Source of the DNA: Chloroflexota bacterium
GTDB taxonomy: Bacteria > Chloroflexota > Limnocylindria > QHBO01
Length of the DNA stretch: 8,142 nt
NCBI GenBank assembly: GCA_013820865.1
Contig: JACDHU010000069.1
Location: 1-8,142, forward strand
Direction: 5' to 3'
This document shows positions 5,620 to 8,142 of the stretch, piece by piece (the first letter of the stretch is position 1; every line of letters begins with the position of its first letter). The notes beneath the pieces were generated by a model that saw nothing but the letters and a program-made list of their open reading frames with translations, ran no database searches and was not told the DNA's origin. A program made the translations under genes and the position numbers.

Positions 5620-5967
5620 ATGGCAGCCGTTCGCCCGACCATCAGTACCCACGTCCTCGACCTCGTCACCGGCAATCCCGCGCCCGGCGTCGAGGTCGCG
5701 CTCTTCCGCCTGACCAATGAGGGCAGCCCGGTGCTCATGAGCGAGCTCGCCACTGATCGAGAAGGACGCATTCGCGATCTGCTCGCCGGAGCTGAACTGC
5801 TTGAGGCCGATTACCAGATCGCTTTCGACATCGGCGGCTATGACGATGACCCCGACGCCTTCTTCCAGAGTGCCGCACTCGCCCTGCGCATCACCGATGC
5901 CACGCGCTCCTATCACGTGCCGCTCCTGCTCAGCCCGTTCGGGATGAGCACATACCGCGGCAGCTGA
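5620..5967 (+). CDS. uraH: 5-hydroxyisourate hydrolase (transthyretin-like)
   Basis: HIU hydrolase converts 5-hydroxyisourate, the product of uricase, to OHCU in the cytosol. The 115-residue length is typical. Signatures of the transthyretin-related family are complete: STHVLDLVTGNPAPGV at 9-24 with catalytic H11, the GR motif with R49 in DREGRIRD, H99 in YHVPLLLSPFG, and the terminal YRGS at 112-115 that distinguishes the enzyme from the hormone carrier transthyretin. No peroxisomal or signal sequence is present. The ATG at 5620 has GGAGAA 5 nt upstream. It is the first gene of the plus operon; the fused GNAT-OHCU decarboxylase gene begins 9 nt after its stop, and uricase follows, so product channelling between successive steps is plausible. 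Confidence 0.95.
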   Translation: MAAVRPTISTHVLDLVTGNPAPGVEVALFRLTNEGSPVLMSELATDREGRIRDLLAGAELLEADYQIAFDIGGYDDDPDAFFQSAALALRITDATRSYHVPLLLSPFGMSTYRGS

Positions 5968-5976
5968 TCCATCGCA

Positions 5977-6912
5977 ATGGAGGTCCGCGACTTCGAGATC
6001 GCCGACCACGACTGGGCGCGCGCGCTCGTCGCAGGGCATTCCGGTGGCAGCCACCTTGTCACGCGGCTCGGCGAGGTCATCGATCCGCTGACCCGGGAAG
6101 GCGTCGTGGCCGAGATCGACGGGCGATCGGTCGGGCTGCTGACCGTGGACGAATCAGACAGAGGGCTCGAGGTGCTGACGCTGCACAGCGAGACGTCGAA
6201 CCTGGGCGCGGGCACGCGTCTGTTGGAGACCGCCATGCGCGTCGCCTCCGCGTCAGAGGCGAATCGGCTGTGGCTGATCACCGCCAACGACAATCTGCAC
6301 GCCATTCACTGGTTCCTGCGCCGCGGGATGACCGTGGCTACCGTCCATGCAGATCACGTGGAGCTCGAGATGGACATCACTGAGTCCGACGCGCTGCGCT
6401 TCGTGCGCTTTCCGCGCATCGCGGACGTCGATGTGCTGCCGCCGGAAGTCGCGGGGCACGCCCTCGCTCCCCTCTTCGAGCACGCACCTCGATTCCTTGC
6501 CCGCCTCGTCGAGCAGCGGCCCTTTTGGGACGATGTCGGATTGACGGCCGCTGCGCATGATCTGACCCGCACGATGCCCGAGGATGAGCAGATCGAGCTT
6601 CTTGCGGCCCATCCGCGGATCGGCGCGGACGCTTCTGCGGTCAGCAGCATGTCGCGCACCGAACAGGGCTACGACGACGAAGAAGCGCCGCTGGAGGAGC
6701 CGTGGATCGGCGAGGAGCTCGAGACACTCAACGATGCCTACGAGCGCATATTCGGCTTTCGCTTCGTGATCTTCGTCGCCGGCCGGCCTCGCTCGGCGAT
6801 CGTGCCGATTCTCGAGCGGTCGCTGCACGATGATCGCATCGGCGAGCTGCGCCGCGGGCTGGATGACGTGGTGTACATCGCCGCGGACCGCCTGGCCACG
6901 CTGCGTGGGTAG
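5977..6912 (+). CDS. GNAT acetyltransferase domain fused to OHCU decarboxylase
   Basis: The 311-residue protein combines two complete domains in one frame. Residues 1 to about 131 form a GNAT N-acetyltransferase fold, with the acetyl-CoA loop NLGAGT at 75-80 and the late segment LWLITANDNLHAIHWFLRRGM. Residues about 145-311 are a full OHCU decarboxylase, which converts 2-oxo-4-hydroxy-4-carboxy-5-ureidoimidazoline to (S)-allantoin: AHPRIG with catalytic H212, SRTEQG with E229 and Q230, LNDAYERIFGFRFVIF from L251, and the terminal RRGLDDVVYIAADRL helix. OHCU decarboxylases are usually free-standing or fused to HIU hydrolase or uricase; a GNAT partner is unusual. It lies 9 nt behind uraH and 9 nt before uricase, without its own clear Shine-Dalgarno sequence, so it is operonic. 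An internal ATG at 6370 could release the second domain alone. Confidence 0.92.
   Translation: MEVRDFEIADHDWARALVAGHSGGSHLVTRLGEVIDPLTREGVVAEIDGRSVGLLTVDESDRGLEVLTLHSETSNLGAGTRLLETAMRVASASEANRLWLITANDNLHAIHWFLRRGMTVATVHADHVELEMDITESDALRFVRFPRIADVDVLPPEVAGHALAPLFEHAPRFLARLVEQRPFWDDVGLTAAAHDLTRTMPEDEQIELLAAHPRIGADASAVSSMSRTEQGYDDEEAPLEEPWIGEELETLNDAYERIFGFRFVIFVAGRPRSAIVPILERSLHDDRIGELRRGLDDVVYIAADRLATLRG
6370..6912 (+). other. Possible internal translation start giving OHCU decarboxylase alone
   Basis: The ATG at 6370 (Met132 of the fusion) lies at the domain junction and has GGAG at 6360-6363 with a 6-nt spacer, better than the start of the full-length protein. Initiation here would give a 180-residue protein, close to the usual OHCU decarboxylase size. 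It is a prediction; the match could be chance. Confidence 0.35.
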
Positions 6913-6921
6913 TATCGACGC

Positions 6922-7842
6922 ATGAAGCACGAGATCCGCTATGGCAAAGCCGATGTCAGCGTTTACCGCACCCACGCGGAGCCGCTGACCGGCGTCACGC
7001 GCATTCCCGAGTCCCCGTTCGCCGGGCGCGAGAACACCCTGGTGGCTGCGCAGATCGAGGTGGCCGTCCACGGGACGCAGTTTTTGGACGCCTACACGAA
7101 AGGTGACAACCGGCTGGTGGTCGCCACAGACACGATGAAGAACTTCATCCACGCTCGGTCTCTGGTGGCGCGCGCACGGACACTCGAGGAATGGCTGCTC
7201 GAGGTGGGAACCGGGTTCCTGGATACCTATCCGCACATGGAACGCCTGACCATGCTGGGGCGCGACCTTCCATTTCCCGCCACCGTGGTGCCAGCCGCCG
7301 ACGGCTTCGGCGTCTCAGACCGGCTCTTCAGCCGTGACCGTTGCGACCACGGTGTCGCGCGTCTTGAGCTCTCGCGGACCGATGACGGCACGGTGGCCAT
7401 CACCGAGCACGAGTGCGGCCGCCGCGAGCTCCAGCTGATCAAGATCACCGGCTCCGCCTTCGCCGATTTCGCGCGCGACGAGCACACCACCCTTCCCGAG
7501 CGTCCGGATCGGCCGCTCTACATCTGGTGCAACGTCGGCTGGCGCTATACCGATGCGTCGGACGCCGTGTTGGTCGACCCCGCTCGCTACGTGGCTGCTG
7601 AGCAAGTCGCCGACCTCGCCGCCGCTGTCTTCGAGGAGTTCGTCAGTCTCTCGATCCAGCATCTCGTCAACGAGATCGGCATGCGCATGCTCGACCGATG
7701 GCCGCAACTGGCCGAGGCCAGCTTCGACGCGCAGAACCGACTGTGGGACGCCGTTGCGGAGTCAACCGACGGCCGCGTCAAGACCTATGCCGACCCGCGA
7801 CCGCCATACGGACACATCGGGCTGGTTCTGCGTCGGGACTGA
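6922..7842 (+). CDS. Uricase (factor-independent urate hydroxylase)
   Basis: Uricase oxidises urate with O2 to 5-hydroxyisourate, the substrate of the uraH product encoded upstream. The 306-residue length and tandem T-fold architecture fit. Active-site features seen are K9 in YGKADVSVYR, T69-D70 in the VVATDTMKN motif, the FADFARDEHTTLPERPDRPL signature, Q246 in LSIQHLVNEIG and N272 in FDAQNRLWD, followed by RPPYGHIGLV near the C-terminus. The fungal-type catalytic His two residues after the Asn is L274 here, so the relay may resemble that of Bacillus-type uricases. It has no Shine-Dalgarno sequence; TAGTAT, which includes the stop codon of the preceding gene, ends 6 nt before ATG and may allow a separate leaderless transcript. 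No peroxisomal-type ending is expected or seen. Confidence 0.95.
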   Translation: MKHEIRYGKADVSVYRTHAEPLTGVTRIPESPFAGRENTLVAAQIEVAVHGTQFLDAYTKGDNRLVVATDTMKNFIHARSLVARARTLEEWLLEVGTGFLDTYPHMERLTMLGRDLPFPATVVPAADGFGVSDRLFSRDRCDHGVARLELSRTDDGTVAITEHECGRRELQLIKITGSAFADFARDEHTTLPERPDRPLYIWCNVGWRYTDASDAVLVDPARYVAAEQVADLAAAVFEEFVSLSIQHLVNEIGMRMLDRWPQLAEASFDAQNRLWDAVAESTDGRVKTYADPRPPYGHIGLVLRRD

Positions 7843-7878
7843 AGCTATCGAGGGCCAATTTTCCGCCAGTGATGACAA

Positions 7879-8142
7879 TCAGGTGGCTTCGGAGCCAATG
7901 CCGCCGCGGGTACCGATCATGACCGGGTGGTCGATGGCCGGGCATCGGTTCATGACCACGGCCAGGCCGGCATCCGCAGCGAGCTGTGCCGCCTCCTCGT
8001 TCCAGACTTCGAGCTGCATCCAGATCGCCTTCGCGCCGATGGCGATCGCCTCCTCGACATGCGGCAGCACGAGGTCGGAGCGGCGGAAGATGTCGACCAC
8101 CTCGATTCGGGCGCGCGGATCCGTCGACACGGATCGCAGATC
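7879..8142 (-). CDS. CoA-binding domain protein (YccU-like), 5' end outside the window
   Basis: The last 87 residues of a small CoA-binding Rossmann protein (CoA_binding_2 type) are visible; the frame continues beyond the right edge. Family hallmarks are RIEVVDIFRRSD, then VEEAIAIGAKAIWMQLEVWNEE, then GLAVVMNRCPAIDH with the conserved Cys in NRCP. Such proteins are related to the nucleotide-binding part of succinyl-CoA synthetase and bind CoA; their cellular role is poorly defined. A GTG at 8130 could be mistaken for the start but would cut the Rossmann fold and omit the CoA-binding loop, so the true start lies upstream. It is convergent with uricase, with 36 bp between the stops and no obvious hairpin there. 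Confidence 0.88.
   Translation of the reverse strand, partial: DLRSVSTDPRARIEVVDIFRRSDLVLPHVEEAIAIGAKAIWMQLEVWNEEAAQLAADAGLAVVMNRCPAIDHPVMIGTRGGIGSEAT

Noticed and set aside
5550..5771. Upstream start for DUF3830 at 5771.
   Set aside because: It would overlap the uraH gene in antisense, and the added residues are basic and shadow-like; the ATG at 5549 fits the family start.

Overview
The window is GC-rich bacterial DNA with densely packed genes on both strands and third codon positions dominated by G/C. Gene content (DinB-like, VOC and DUF3830 proteins, a Gly-rich zinc-ribbon protein, a uricase pathway) and a mix of Shine-Dalgarno starts with TANNNT boxes placed 5-7 nt before ATG would fit a soil or environmental Chloroflexota or actinobacterial genome. 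That taxonomic guess is inference and weak. There is no tRNA, rRNA, CRISPR array, insertion sequence or phage gene.

Left part (1-2750), general metabolism and stress. A class I SAM-dependent methyltransferase (minus) is divergent from a VOC/glyoxalase-fold protein followed by a DinB-fold protein (plus). Just after DinB is the start of a lipoprotein gene whose reading frame loses coding character and runs antisense into a stand-alone cyclic-nucleotide-binding protein (minus). The convergent junction carries a hairpin.

Middle (2750-3330). A small protein with two CxxC/CxxC zinc ribbons joined by a Gly/Tyr linker sits behind a sigma70-like promoter and a leader of about 110 nt. The leader contains segments able to form mutually exclusive stems, one of which pairs perfectly with the Shine-Dalgarno sequence. 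A bidirectional hairpin with a UUCG tetraloop closes this gene.

Right part (3349-7842), ureide and purine catabolism. Two divergent operons share a 70-bp intergenic region. The plus operon encodes the three steps from urate to (S)-allantoin: 5-hydroxyisourate hydrolase (uraH), a fusion of a GNAT acetyltransferase domain to OHCU decarboxylase (uraD-like), and uricase. The minus operon encodes a DUF3830 protein, a hydantoinase/dihydropyrimidinase-type cyclic amidohydrolase with a complete binuclear metal site (start and stop overlap as GTGA), and an uncharacterised helical protein. The simplest reading is that the amidohydrolase opens the allantoin ring, so that the two operons together take urate to allantoate; the roles of DUF3830 and of the GNAT domain are unknown.

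The window ends inside a CoA-binding (YccU-like) protein on the minus strand, whose 5' part lies outside.
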